Notes under the pieces: model-generated
Database searches by the model: none
What the model saw: only the letters and a program-made list of their open reading frames with translations
Told to the model about the DNA's origin: nothing
Shown here: positions 25,686 through 34,227 of the stretch, one piece after another
Layout: every line of letters begins with the position of its first letter
Position numbering within the stretch: position 1 is the first letter of the stretch
Position numbers and translations under genes: made by a program
Assembly (NCBI RefSeq): GCF_047263945.1
Contig: NZ_JBLAVB010000005.1
Coordinates: 124,001 to 188,000 of the forward strand
DNA from: Rhodospirillum sp047263945
GTDB lineage: Bacteria; Pseudomonadota; Alphaproteobacteria; Rhodospirillales; Rhodospirillaceae
DNA: 64,000 bases
Direction of reading: 5' to 3'

Positions 25686-26516
25686 CTATTTGACGGCACC
25701 GAAGGTCAGGCCGCGAACAAGCTGCCTCTGCGAGAACCAGCCAAGGATGAGAATGGGCGCAATCGCCATGGTCGAGGCCGCAGACAGCTTGGCCCAGAAC
25801 AAGCCCTCGGGACTGGAATAGGAGGCGATGAAGGCCGTCAGGGGCGCCGCCTTGGCTGCGGTCAGGTTCAAGGTCCAGAAGGCTTCGTTCCAGGCCAGGA
25901 TCACGTTCAACAGACAGGTGGAGGCGATGCCGGGCACGGCCATAGGTGTCAGGACATAGAGGATCTCCTGCCCAAGGGAGGCGCCATCCATGCGGGAGGC
26001 CTCCAGGATGTCGACAGGGATTTCCTTGAAATAGGTATAGAGCATCCAGACGATGATCGGCAGGTTGACCATGGTCAGCACCAGCACCAACCCCGTCAGG
26101 GTGTCGAGCAACGCCCAATCCCGGAACAGCAGGTAGATGGGAACCAGCACGCCGACCGGCGGCAACATCTTGGTCGACAGCATCCACATCAGGATGTTCT
26201 TGGTGTTTTTGGTCGGCGAAAAGGCCATGGCCCAGGCTGCGGGAACGGCGATCAGCAGTCCCAGGAATGTGGAGCCGAAGGAAATCACCACGGAATTCCA
26301 CATGTGGTGAAAGTAATTCGACCGCTCTTGAACTTCCTGATAGTTCTCCAGCGTCCAATCAAAGAACAGGAAGGAGGGGGGCGAGGCGATGGCCGCCCCC
26401 TCGGACTTGAAGCTGGTCAGGAAGGTCCAGAGGATCGGGAAGAACAGGGCGAGGGCAACGGTCCAAGCCAGGGCCGTGAAGGCCACCCGCCGCCTTGTGG
26501 AAACGGTGCGTGCCAT
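25686..26516 (-). CDS. smoG: Polyol ABC transporter permease 2
   Basis: A 276-residue MalG-type permease with six predicted membrane segments and the EAA loop DILEASRMDGASLGQEILYVLTPMAVPGIA (split here as EASRMDGAS...LTPMAVPG). A TFLTSFKSE motif follows the first segment, as is usual for CUT1 permeases. The start is 3 nt from the smoF stop. Confidence 0.92.
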   Translation of the reverse strand: MARTVSTRRRVAFTALAWTVALALFFPILWTFLTSFKSEGAAIASPPSFLFFDWTLENYQEVQERSNYFHHMWNSVVISFGSTFLGLLIAVPAAWAMAFSPTKNTKNILMWMLSTKMLPPVGVLVPIYLLFRDWALLDTLTGLVLVLTMVNLPIIVWMLYTYFKEIPVDILEASRMDGASLGQEILYVLTPMAVPGIASTCLLNVILAWNEAFWTLNLTAAKAAPLTAFIASYSSPEGLFWAKLSAASTMAIAPILILGWFSQRQLVRGLTFGAVK

Positions 26517-26519
26517 GGG

Positions 26520-27392
26520 TCAGCCCTCCAGGTTCTTGCCGATGAGGCGAATGAGGAAAAAGGCAACGATATTTGCCAGGATCACCGCGACGATGCCGCC
26601 AGCGGAGGCCCCTCCCACGTCGAATTGAAGCAGGGCTTGGGTATAGATCAGGTAGGTGATATTGGTACTTGCATAACCCGGCCCGCCGGAGGTGGTGACC
26701 AGGATCTCGGCGAAGACACTGAGCAGGAAGATGGTCTCGATCAGGATGACGACCGTGATGGCCCGACCCAGGTGGGGCAGGACAATGAAATAGAAGCGCC
26801 ACCACAAGCTCGCCCCATCCATCTCCGCCGCCTCCATTTGGTCCTCGTCCAGGGATTGGAGGGCTGTCAGCAGGATCAGGGTGGCGAAGGGTAACCATTG
26901 CCAGGACACGATCATGATGATCGAGGTCAAGGGCGCCGAGGACAGCCAGTCGATGGGGTCCAATCCGACAGCATTGGCGAGCCAGGCGAACAGGCCGTAG
27001 ACCGGGTGCATCATCATGTTCTTCCAGACCAGCGCCGAAACCGTGGGCATGATCAGGAAGGGTGAGATCACCAAAACCCGGACAATGCCCTGGCCGAAGA
27101 CCGGTTGATCGAGCAGCAGGGCCATCAACAGCCCGCCTCCCACACTGATCACCAAGACACTGCCCACCAGGATCAAGGTATTGAACAGGGCAGAAAAGAA
27201 GGCCGGATCGGTCAGAAAGTATTTGTAATTAAAAAATCCCGCCCATTCCTCCATGCCCGGCATCAGCAAGTTATACCGCAGGAAGGAGAAATAGAGGGTC
27301 ATGGCCAGGGGGACAGCCATCCAGCAAAACAGGAGTATGACGCTGGGGGACATCATCGCCCGGGCGGTGGATTTGGTGTGCAAGGTCGCCAC
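26520..27392 (-). CDS. smoF: Polyol ABC transporter permease 1
   Basis: A MalF-type permease of about 290 residues with six membrane segments and the EAA loop AAEMDGASLWWRFYFIVLP. GTG 27392 is chosen as start because GAGGAGGAGG lies 5-6 nt upstream; an in-frame TTG at 27419 would add nine acidic residues and place the ribosome site inside the gene. It forms the membrane channel with SmoG. Confidence 0.9.
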   Translation of the reverse strand: MATLHTKSTARAMMSPSVILLFCWMAVPLAMTLYFSFLRYNLLMPGMEEWAGFFNYKYFLTDPAFFSALFNTLILVGSVLVISVGGGLLMALLLDQPVFGQGIVRVLVISPFLIMPTVSALVWKNMMMHPVYGLFAWLANAVGLDPIDWLSSAPLTSIIMIVSWQWLPFATLILLTALQSLDEDQMEAAEMDGASLWWRFYFIVLPHLGRAITVVILIETIFLLSVFAEILVTTSGGPGYASTNITYLIYTQALLQFDVGGASAGGIVAVILANIVAFFLIRLIGKNLEG

Positions 27393-27584
27393 GGATGCCT
27401 CCTCCTCGCCGGACGCCAAGGTCCAACGATGGGATCTCGAAGGGAAGAGAAAGGGCGGGCCGCGCCAGGAGAGAGCGTCACGCGGCCCGCCAAGTGGGAG
27501 GGGTCCGGCCCCAAAACGGGGCGGGGGGCGGAAAAGATGGAAGCCATCGTTCCCCGCTCACCCTCCTGCGAAAAGGTCACCCGA

Positions 27585-28898
27585 TTACTTGATGTAACCG
27601 CCCTTCTCCATTTCCCGTTCGGTGATCCGTTGGGCGTTTTCCAGGGCCTGATTCACGCTCGTCTGACCGGCCAAGGCCGCAGAGAACTGCTGGCCAACCG
27701 CCGTCCCGATCCCCTGGAATTCCGGAATCGCGACAAACTGCCCACCGGTATAGGGCACCGGATCCACGGTCGACGCCTTGGGATCCGCAGCATTGATGGA
27801 CCGCAGGGTCATGGCCGCAAAGGGCGCGTCCTTCAGGTAGGTCGGGTTTTCATAAAGCGAGGTCCGGGTCCCCGGGGGCACGTTGGCCCAACCTTCCTTC
27901 TCGGCGACCAATTCGGTATAGGCCTTGCTGGTAGCCCAACCGATGAACGCTTTGGCGGCCTCCGCCTTCGTCGAGCCTGCGGGAATGCCCAGGTTCCAGG
28001 ACCATAGCCAGCTTCCCCGCTTGCCCAACCCTGCATCGGGGGACAGCGCGAAGCCAACCTTGTCGGCAACCGTGGAGTCCTTGGGATTGGTCACAAAGGA
28101 GGCGGCAACGGTGGCATCAATCCACATGCCACATTTCCCCGTTTGGAACAGGGCCAGATTCTCGTTAAAGCCGTTGGAGGAAGCGCCCGGAGGACCAGCG
28201 TCAGTCATCAGGTCCACATAGTACTTCAGGGTGTTCTTCCAAGCCGGTTGGTCAAACTGGGGGTTCCAGTCCATATCGAACCAGCGGGCACCCATGGAAT
28301 TGGCCATGGTGGTGATCAGGGCCATGTTCTCGCCCCAACCCGCCTTGCCGCGCAGGCAAATGCCGTAGATCTCGTTGTCCTTGTCGGTAATCTTCCGGGC
28401 AGCCTCGCCAATGAACTCCCAGGTGGGTCCCTCCGGCATGGTCAATCCGGCTTTCTCGAACAGGTCCGTGCGGTACATGACCATCGAGCTCTCCCCATAG
28501 AAGGGGGCGGCGTACAGCTTGTCCTCGTAGGTCAGGCCCGAGCGGATGGCGGGCAGCAGGTCGTCGACATCGTAGTCAGCGCCCAGGTCATCCAGGGGAA
28601 GCAGCCAGCCCTGTTTGGCCCAGATCGGCACCTCGTAGTTGCCGATGGTCATGATGTCGTATTGGCCACCCTTGGTGGCAATATCCGTTGTGACCTTCTG
28701 GCGGAGCACATTCTCCTCCATGGTCACCCACTCCAGTTTGATGTCCGGATGGGCTTCGGTGAACGGTCCGGTCAGTTTTTGCATCCGGATCATATCGCCG
28801 TTGTTCACCGTCGCGATGGTCAAGGTGGTGTCCGCCATCGCCGGATAGGACAGAGCGATAGCCGAACAGGCTCCAAGAAGAAGCTTGGAAAGTTTCAT
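27585..28898 (-). CDS. smoE: Polyol-binding periplasmic protein
   Basis: A 437-residue extracellular solute-binding protein (family 1) for the CUT1 importer. A signal peptide (MKLSKLLLGACSAIALSYPAMA) precedes DTTLTIATVNNGDMIRMQ. GGQYDIMTIGNYEVPIWAKQ is typical of the sorbitol/mannitol-binding branch. The start is ATG 28898 with GAGGA upstream. First structural gene of the operon; downstream a 190-bp gap precedes smoF. Confidence 0.92.
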   Translation of the reverse strand: MKLSKLLLGACSAIALSYPAMADTTLTIATVNNGDMIRMQKLTGPFTEAHPDIKLEWVTMEENVLRQKVTTDIATKGGQYDIMTIGNYEVPIWAKQGWLLPLDDLGADYDVDDLLPAIRSGLTYEDKLYAAPFYGESSMVMYRTDLFEKAGLTMPEGPTWEFIGEAARKITDKDNEIYGICLRGKAGWGENMALITTMANSMGARWFDMDWNPQFDQPAWKNTLKYYVDLMTDAGPPGASSNGFNENLALFQTGKCGMWIDATVAASFVTNPKDSTVADKVGFALSPDAGLGKRGSWLWSWNLGIPAGSTKAEAAKAFIGWATSKAYTELVAEKEGWANVPPGTRTSLYENPTYLKDAPFAAMTLRSINAADPKASTVDPVPYTGGQFVAIPEFQGIGTAVGQQFSAALAGQTSVNQALENAQRITEREMEKGGYIK

Positions 28899-29117
28899 GA
28901 TTTTTTCCTCCCAGAAACATTTTAACCGGGCTTTTGCCTCGTTGTCGGGCAATTACCCACTTTTCTGAGAATCAAGTCAAGACTCTTCGTCGCTGCGGCG
29001 CACCACAAACGCGAGGTTCTTGACCAAATAGCCAGGGTATTGTTTACGGGAAAAAGACAGCAGGATCCCTTTCCTTAGAGCCCAACCCGAAATGACTCTC
29101 ATTCTTTCAACCACTTG

Positions 29118-29243
29118 GTCGTCATTCCCGCGCACGCGGGAATCCAGGGTGGGAGCAGGCAAGGGAAGCAAATCCCGCGACGTCAGTGCATTTGAGCACC
29201 GGCACCGAAATCAACCCTGGATGCCCGTTTTCACGGGCATGAC
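29118..29243. repeat. Composite REP-like element (CATTCCCGC type), copy 1
   Basis: The left arm GTCATTCCCGCGCACGCGGG...ATCCAGGGT and the right arm ACCCTGGATGCCCGT...ACGGGCATGAC are inverted copies of the same small palindrome flanking about 65 bp. The unit resembles the widespread ATTCCCGC-N-GCGGGAAT bacterial palindrome. The same two-arm layout recurs at 37959-38082; a single arm lies at 32299-32331. Confidence 0.75.
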
Positions 29244-29278
29244 GGTAACCTTTAATTTCACGGCATGACTTTTGGATT

Positions 29279-29336
29279 GGGTCCTTAGAGCATGTTGCGT
29301 GAAATGTGATTCACGCAACATGCTCTAAGGACCCAA
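29279..29336. repeat. Long perfect palindrome
   Basis: TGGGTCCTTAGAGCATGTTG...CGTGAA and its complement flank a 5-nt centre (ATGTG), giving arms of about 26 bp. Cores beginning (T)AGAGCA or (T)AGAGTG also start palindromes at 33314, 33365 and 38127, suggesting a related family of mobile palindromic repeats. It is located between smoE and the SorC regulator. Confidence 0.8.
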
Positions 29337-29371
29337 GGGGAATTCTGGCAGACACTTCCGTGGGTTGCAGT

Positions 29372-30328
29372 TCAGGCTTTCAGGAGTGCTTCGGCGGTCC
29401 ATTCATCGGTGACCAGCCCCCCGACCCATCCCTTGCGCAGGACAGCCCGCATTCCGGGGAGTTTGCGCCGCCCCATGGCCAGGACGGTTACCAGCGTTTC
29501 CGGTCCCCATTCCAGGGGAACCGAGGCGACTCGCCGGTTGGTCGCCGCATCGACCAAATCGCCGTCAGCATTGAAGGCCCAGCCCAGGATCTCGCCCACG
29601 GCTCCGGCCTTGCGCAGGGCATCCAGTTCGCCCTCGTCGATGAAGCCATCCACCAGCAAAGGCGCCTGGGGTCCCAGGTCCCCCAAACCGACAAAGACCA
29701 CATTCGCCTGCTTGGCCAGGGTGAAGCTGCGCTGGATGATGGACTGTTGGTGCAGGCTATCCCGTTCGGCAACCGAGGACGCAACCACCGGAGCGGGCAT
29801 CAGGTAGTGCTCCGCCTTGACCCGGTCGGCCATGGTGAAAATGGCGCTATAGAGCGCCGCAGACCCGTTGGGGGCAATATTGCCGGTCAGGGAAACAACC
29901 TTGGTGTCCGGGACCTCGATGGGCGGCAGGCATTCGATGGCCGCTTTCAAGGTCCGACCACTGCCAATGGCGATGATCCGCGTCTCCGGATCAAGCAAAG
30001 CCCGTTCCAAGGTGGCAGAGGCAGCCTCTGCAAGCCCCAAAGTGGTGGACTCCGAGGTGGGATCAGAGGGCACCACCTCGCAAGCTGTCAAGCCGAAGCG
30101 ATCCGTCAGACGGGCCGACAGGTCCAGGCAATGGGCAATGGGATGGTCCAGGCGGAAACGCACCAACCCCTCGGAGACGGCGAGCGAGACAAGCCGCTGC
30201 GCCGCCTGCCGGGAAATCCCCAGCTTTTCGGCGATCTCCTCCTGCGTATTGCGCCCAATATAGTACAGCCACCCAGCCCGCGCCGCATCATCCAGCCGGG
30301 TTCCCCCGGTTCCCTTCGTCCTGCCCAT
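29372..30328 (-). CDS. smoC: SorC/DeoR-type transcriptional regulator of the polyol operon
   Basis: A 318-residue SorC-family regulator: an N-terminal helix-turn-helix (NTQEEIAEKLGISRQAAQRLV, about residues 28-48) and a C-terminal sugar-binding domain (IGSGRTLKAAIE, VSLTGNIAPNG, VGLGDLGPQAPL). Family members respond to a phosphorylated sugar and act on the adjacent operon. Location upstream of smoE on the same strand matches smoC in R. sphaeroides; the symbol rests on context. Confidence 0.82.
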   Translation of the reverse strand: MGRTKGTGGTRLDDAARAGWLYYIGRNTQEEIAEKLGISRQAAQRLVSLAVSEGLVRFRLDHPIAHCLDLSARLTDRFGLTACEVVPSDPTSESTTLGLAEAASATLERALLDPETRIIAIGSGRTLKAAIECLPPIEVPDTKVVSLTGNIAPNGSAALYSAIFTMADRVKAEHYLMPAPVVASSVAERDSLHQQSIIQRSFTLAKQANVVFVGLGDLGPQAPLLVDGFIDEGELDALRKAGAVGEILGWAFNADGDLVDAATNRRVASVPLEWGPETLVTVLAMGRRKLPGMRAVLRKGWVGGLVTDEWTAEALLKA

Positions 30329-30420
30329 TTGGCCCTATCCAAAAAATGGTACCTCGCCCCATTCTGACCTTGCAGGGACCCGTCGACCAGATCAAATCGC
30401 CTGAAATCGGAAGCGAATGA

Positions 30421-30476
30421 ACCCCGTGCAGGGCTCTGCCCCGCCCCCCGCCGGGGCCTGAGGCCCCGGACCCCCA
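30421..30476. repeat. G/C hairpin repeat, short form
   Basis: GCAGGGCTCTGCCCC, then GCCGGGGCCTGAGGCCCCGG: two adjacent palindromes between the PfkB gene and the regulator. Composition and spacing are like the mosaic repeats at 3925 and 59078, but without the A-rich half. It may form a hairpin after the PfkB kinase stop codon. Confidence 0.6.
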
Positions 30477-30477
30477 T

Positions 30478-31413
30478 TCATGGAATAATCGGCAACTCAG
30501 TCCGTTGCGGCGGATCTGCCCCCCGGCGGGAGCAGGTCACCGCCGCCGCCCGGGCAGCGAAATCCAGGACCGCAGCCAAGCGCTCCCGATCCAGCGCTTT
30601 GAGCCCCTTCCGCGACAAATGCCCCATTTCGGCCAGGGCCGCCAGCAGACCCGCCTGGAAGGTATCCCCCGCCCCCACCGTGTCGACCACGGGTCCCGCA
30701 TGGCAGGGCAAGGACAGGTGGTGCTCCGCGGTCCAGGCCTGGGCGCCGTTCTCCCCATCGGTGATCACCACCAAGCCAGGACCCTGGTCCAGCCAAGAGC
30801 GGGCGGCGTCTTCCAAGTCGCGACCGGGATAGAGCAACGCCAGATCTTCACTGGAGATTTTCAACAGATCCACCAAAGACACCAGAGAGGCCAGGCTCCG
30901 TCGCCAAACCTCCTGGTCGGGCTCCACGGTCAGGCGGACATTGGGGTCATAGGCGAGGAAGCGGCGGCCGGTTTCCCGTTGGGCCAGGGCCAAAAGGGCG
31001 GTGGCAACTGGTTCCATGGCCGTGTTGATGGACCCCATATGGATGGCCTGGATCGCCTCGGGCAGGTCCGGAAGATCCTCGGGGCGGATGGCCCGATCCG
31101 CCGTTTCCGACACACCGAAGGCATAGGTTGGCACGCCCCGGTCATCCAGACGCACCACGGCAAGATTGGTGGGGGCCCGCCGATCGGGCAAGGGAACGGT
31201 TCCAACCCCCTCCCTGGCCAGAACCGCCCGCAGGCGATCCCCGAAGAAGTCCGCAGACAACCCCATGAGACCCTGAACCGGCCAACCGAGCCGGGCCAGC
31301 CCAATGGCCACGTTGAAGGGGGATCCTCCCGGGCGGGCGTCCAGGGTCAGACCATCGGGCCGGTCCTCGACAACGAAGACATCGAATAAGGCTTCACCGC
31401 AGACAAGGAACAT
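30478..31413 (-). CDS. PfkB-family sugar kinase, probable fructokinase
   Basis: A 311-residue ribokinase-family protein: N-terminal GGSPFNVAIGLARLG and the C-terminal DTVGAGDTFQAG with catalytic Asp. It is similar in layout to bacterial fructokinases. In context it would phosphorylate fructose produced by SmoS, completing sorbitol breakdown to fructose 6-phosphate. It lies upstream of the regulator, same strand, separated by a hairpin repeat. Confidence 0.82.
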   Translation of the reverse strand: MFLVCGEALFDVFVVEDRPDGLTLDARPGGSPFNVAIGLARLGWPVQGLMGLSADFFGDRLRAVLAREGVGTVPLPDRRAPTNLAVVRLDDRGVPTYAFGVSETADRAIRPEDLPDLPEAIQAIHMGSINTAMEPVATALLALAQRETGRRFLAYDPNVRLTVEPDQEVWRRSLASLVSLVDLLKISSEDLALLYPGRDLEDAARSWLDQGPGLVVITDGENGAQAWTAEHHLSLPCHAGPVVDTVGAGDTFQAGLLAALAEMGHLSRKGLKALDRERLAAVLDFAARAAAVTCSRRGADPPQRTELPIIP

Positions 31414-31555
31414 GCCGACTTCTCCATTTTTACAGAGGCCCCTTCCCGCAGGAAAAGGTCTGCGTTGCCGGATCGGCTGCGGCTGCTATGATCACCGCCC
31501 TCCCCCGGATACTGCGCGTTCACCCCATGGGATCACACAAAGGGAGTCCCCGTCC

Positions 31556-32260
31556 ATGCCCGCGACCCTGTTATTTCTGCCTGGCCTGCTGTCCGATGCT
31601 GTGGTCTGGAAAGTGATCCTGGAAGACCTGACTGCCCCCCTGCCGACCGTCGTCGGAGACCTGACCACCCAGGACTCCATCGAAGCCATGGCCAAGGACA
31701 TGCTCGACTCCCATCCGGGTCCCCTGGCCGTGATCGGCCATTCCATGGGGGGGCGGGTGGCATTGGAGATGGCCCGCCAAGCCCCCGAGCGGATCGTCGG
31801 CATGGCCCTGCTCGATACGGGCATCCACCCCGCCAAACCCGGCGAGGAGGGTCCCCGCCATGCCCTGACCGCCCTGGGCCGGGAAAAGGGCATGGCCGCC
31901 GTCGCCGAGGCCTGGCTTCCCCCCATGGTCCACCCAGGCCGCCATAAGGACGGTGATCTCATGGGAGCGCTCACCCGGATGGTCAAACGGATGACCCCGG
32001 AGATCCACGCCCGCCAAATCCAGGCCCTCTTGACCCGGCCCGACGCCGCGCCGGTGCTGCCGACCCTGACCTGTCCGGTGGTGCTGATCGTTGGCCGCCA
32101 GGACGCCTGGAGCCCACCGGAGCAGCACACCGAAATGGCCGAAGCGACCCCCGGCGCAACGCTGGAAATCGTCGAGAACGCCGGCCATTTCGCCCCCATC
32201 GAACGGCCAGAGGCCGTCCACGCCATCCTCGAACGCTGGGTGGCTGGGTTGGAGGGTTAG
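31556..32260 (+). CDS. Alpha/beta-fold hydrolase
   Basis: A 234-residue hydrolase: GHSMGG nucleophile elbow near residue 64, Asp in VGRQDAWSPP and His in VENAGHFAPIERP form the triad. The start is ATG 31556, with AGGGAG upstream. It is transcribed divergently from the PfkB gene. Substrate unknown. Its C-terminal layout is like that of the decayed fragment at 59285, which may come from a paralogue. Confidence 0.83.
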   Translation: MPATLLFLPGLLSDAVVWKVILEDLTAPLPTVVGDLTTQDSIEAMAKDMLDSHPGPLAVIGHSMGGRVALEMARQAPERIVGMALLDTGIHPAKPGEEGPRHALTALGREKGMAAVAEAWLPPMVHPGRHKDGDLMGALTRMVKRMTPEIHARQIQALLTRPDAAPVLPTLTCPVVLIVGRQDAWSPPEQHTEMAEATPGATLEIVENAGHFAPIERPEAVHAILERWVAGLEG

Positions 32261-32298
32261 AGCCAACCCGAAAGGACTCCCCTTGTTTCAATAGCGTC

Positions 32299-32331
32299 GT
32301 CGTCATTCCCGCGCAGGCGGGACTCCAGGGT
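32299..32331. repeat. REP-like element, single arm
   Basis: GTCATTCCCGCGCAGGCGGGACTCCAGGGT (positions 32302-32331) is one arm of the composite elements at 29118 and 37959, just after the hydrolase and before the convergent DMT exporter gene. Confidence 0.7.
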
Positions 32332-32382
32332 GAGGACAGGCAACGAACGCAAGTCACGCAACGGCGAAGGTTGGCTGCTCCG

Positions 32383-33279
32383 TCAAGGGTCACGTCGACA
32401 CATCAGGAGAAGCGGTTCCAGAATTCCCGCTGCGGTGATCAAGATCACGCCTGACACTTCCCTGACGCCAAACGGTTCGTCGGCCCAGAGTGCTGCCGTC
32501 ACCGTACCCGCGCTGATCTCTGTCATGAACAGAATGGCAAGAAGACCAGGGCTCAGCACCGTCGCCCCCCACATAATGCCAATCGCGGGAGGAATGACCA
32601 AGAACAGAACCACCGGCAGAATCCAGGGGAGGACATCGCCAATCGTTTCCCAATCGGGAGCCGAAGTCTGCCCCTCAAGGGGCAGAACAGCCAGCAGGAG
32701 GGCCGCGACACTTCCCCATACAAAATAGGACAGGGTGAAGTCGATCCCATTGCCGCTCTCGTCGGACTTCATGCAAACCGCCGCCATGGCCCAGACGATC
32801 CCGGCAATGGCCCCCATCCAGTCCCCCAGGTTGGGACCCCCGCTGAACCCTGTATCGATCTTTAAGATCAACAAGAGCCCGATCAACCCCAAACCGATCA
32901 TACCCCACCGGCGCGCTGTGATGGGTTCACCCAGCACAAGACGCTCCAGTAGCGTGCTCCAAATCGGTGTGAGGTAGAAAAACAGCAAGGCGCGCACCAC
33001 GTCGGTGAAGACGAGCGCGCCCGCATAGCAGGCAAGGGCCACGCCCGAGAGCAGTCCCGCACAATGCAGGGGCCATCCCCCCGCAATGAATCGGCGTCGG
33101 CGCACAACGATGAGGGGCAGGAGCAGAAGTGTTGGTAAGACATAGAAGAGAACGACAGCCCAGACACCGGTAATCCCGGCATCGTCAAGCGCCCGCAAAG
33201 GAATCCAGAAGAGCCCCCAGGCAACCCCCGAGAGTGCGGCAACCAGCATCGCCAGATTTTCAGTACGAGACAAATTCAT
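32383..33279 (-). CDS. EamA/DMT-superfamily transporter
   Basis: A 298-residue protein with ten hydrophobic segments arranged as two EamA repeats. The first repeat has VRALLFFYLTPIWSTLLERLVLGE and the second ends SAGTVTAALWADEPFG, both typical. DMT proteins of this group usually export amino acids or other metabolites; the substrate is not deducible. The palindrome cluster 33314-33481 lies upstream of its start. Confidence 0.83.
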   Translation of the reverse strand: MNLSRTENLAMLVAALSGVAWGLFWIPLRALDDAGITGVWAVVLFYVLPTLLLLPLIVVRRRRFIAGGWPLHCAGLLSGVALACYAGALVFTDVVRALLFFYLTPIWSTLLERLVLGEPITARRWGMIGLGLIGLLLILKIDTGFSGGPNLGDWMGAIAGIVWAMAAVCMKSDESGNGIDFTLSYFVWGSVAALLLAVLPLEGQTSAPDWETIGDVLPWILPVVLFLVIPPAIGIMWGATVLSPGLLAILFMTEISAGTVTAALWADEPFGVREVSGVILITAAGILEPLLLMCRRDP

Positions 33280-33579
33280 TGGTCGGGCTCCACAAGGTCA
33301 TGCCAATAGGCGTTACTAGAGTGAAATGGGGCCAGCTTGTTCCAAGCTGATCCCATTTCACTCTAGAGCATCGAGCGGAAAAGTGAGCACCGGTTTTCCG
33401 ATCCACTCGATGCTCAACCTGTTGAATCTAGATCAAATTACCCGCCTTAAATCGATTCCGATTTAAGGCGGTTTGATCTAGCCTATTCGCATGTACGGAA
33501 CGAATTTTCTGGCGGTTTTCGGACATGGAAATCGAAAGGGCTTTCGACAAGTCTTCACTTGTCGGGTAACCTCGCCTGT
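33280..33579. other. Intergenic palindrome cluster upstream of adaA-like gene
   Basis: Three long palindromes stand in series: 33314-33367 (CTAGAGTGAAATGGG arms), 33365-33415 (AGAGCATCGAGCGG arms) and 33426-33480 (CTAGATCAAA...CCGCCTTAAATCG arms). They fill most of the gap between two divergent genes. An 8-bp hairpin CGACAAGT-CTTC-ACTTGTCG at 33545-33564 lies just before the adaA-like start and could be an operator. Confidence 0.75.
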
Positions 33580-34173
33580 ATGTTGAACTTTCAAACGTGT
33601 GAGACGGCGAGATTGGGGCGTGATCCCGACTTTGACGGTGTGTTTTTCGTCGGTGTCAAAACATCTCGGATTTACTGCCGCACCATCTGTCCGGTCCGGC
33701 AACCTCTGACGAAAAACGTTCTCTATTTTCCAACAGCACCTGCGGCAGAGGCGGAGGGGTATCGGCCCTGCTTACGGTGCCGCCCTGAAGCCGCCCCCCA
33801 TTCGGCAGCCTGGAGTGGCACTCAAGCGACGGTGTCGCGTGCCCTGAAACTGATCGATCAGGGCGCGTTGGATGAGGGCAATGTCAAACACCTCGCAGAC
33901 AGGCTTGGCATCGGCGAGCGGCATTTATCCAGGCTTTTCCAGACCCATGTTGGCGCCAGCCCCATACAGACAGCAAGAACCGTGAGACTGCAGCGGGCCA
34001 AACGCCTCTTGGACGAAAGCGACTTAAAAATCGCCACTATCGCGTTTCAGGCCGGTTTCGGGAGCATTCGTCAGTTCAACGCTACCTTTGTCCAAACCTA
34101 TCGGGTCTCCCCCTCTCAATATCGCAAAAAATGCAAACCGTCAGATGGCGCTCGTCGATCATTCTGTCTGTGA
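33580..34173 (+). CDS. AdaA-like methylphosphotriester-DNA methyltransferase/AraC regulator
   Basis: A protein of about 197 residues. The N-terminal Ada zinc domain has four cysteines in SRIYCRTICPVR and RPCLRCRPE; the first is the methyl acceptor that repairs methylphosphotriesters and switches the protein on. An AraC-type helix-turn-helix pair follows (LADRLGIGERHLSRLFQTHV; IATIAFQAGFGSIRQFNATF). There is no O6-methylguanine methyltransferase or AlkA domain after it, so the architecture is that of Bacillus AdaA rather than E. coli Ada. ATG 33580 is chosen; the alternative TTG 33559 lies inside a hairpin. Neither has a strong ribosome site. Confidence 0.82.
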   Translation: MLNFQTCETARLGRDPDFDGVFFVGVKTSRIYCRTICPVRQPLTKNVLYFPTAPAAEAEGYRPCLRCRPEAAPHSAAWSGTQATVSRALKLIDQGALDEGNVKHLADRLGIGERHLSRLFQTHVGASPIQTARTVRLQRAKRLLDESDLKIATIAFQAGFGSIRQFNATFVQTYRVSPSQYRKKCKPSDGARRSFCL

Positions 34174-34227
34174 CACCCCTCCTCATTCGCAGGGGAACGC
34201 GCATCCCGGCAACAGGTTGGAGGCTCC

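Larger units (their letters stand above)
28899..29371. other. Intergenic region upstream of smoE with repeats
   Basis: No gene is visible. The part next to smoE should hold the polyol operon promoter and SorC-type operator, which I cannot locate. The rest contains a composite REP-like element (29118-29243) and a long palindrome (29279-29336). A 64-codon frame on the minus strand spans part of it and is not credible. Confidence 0.6.
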
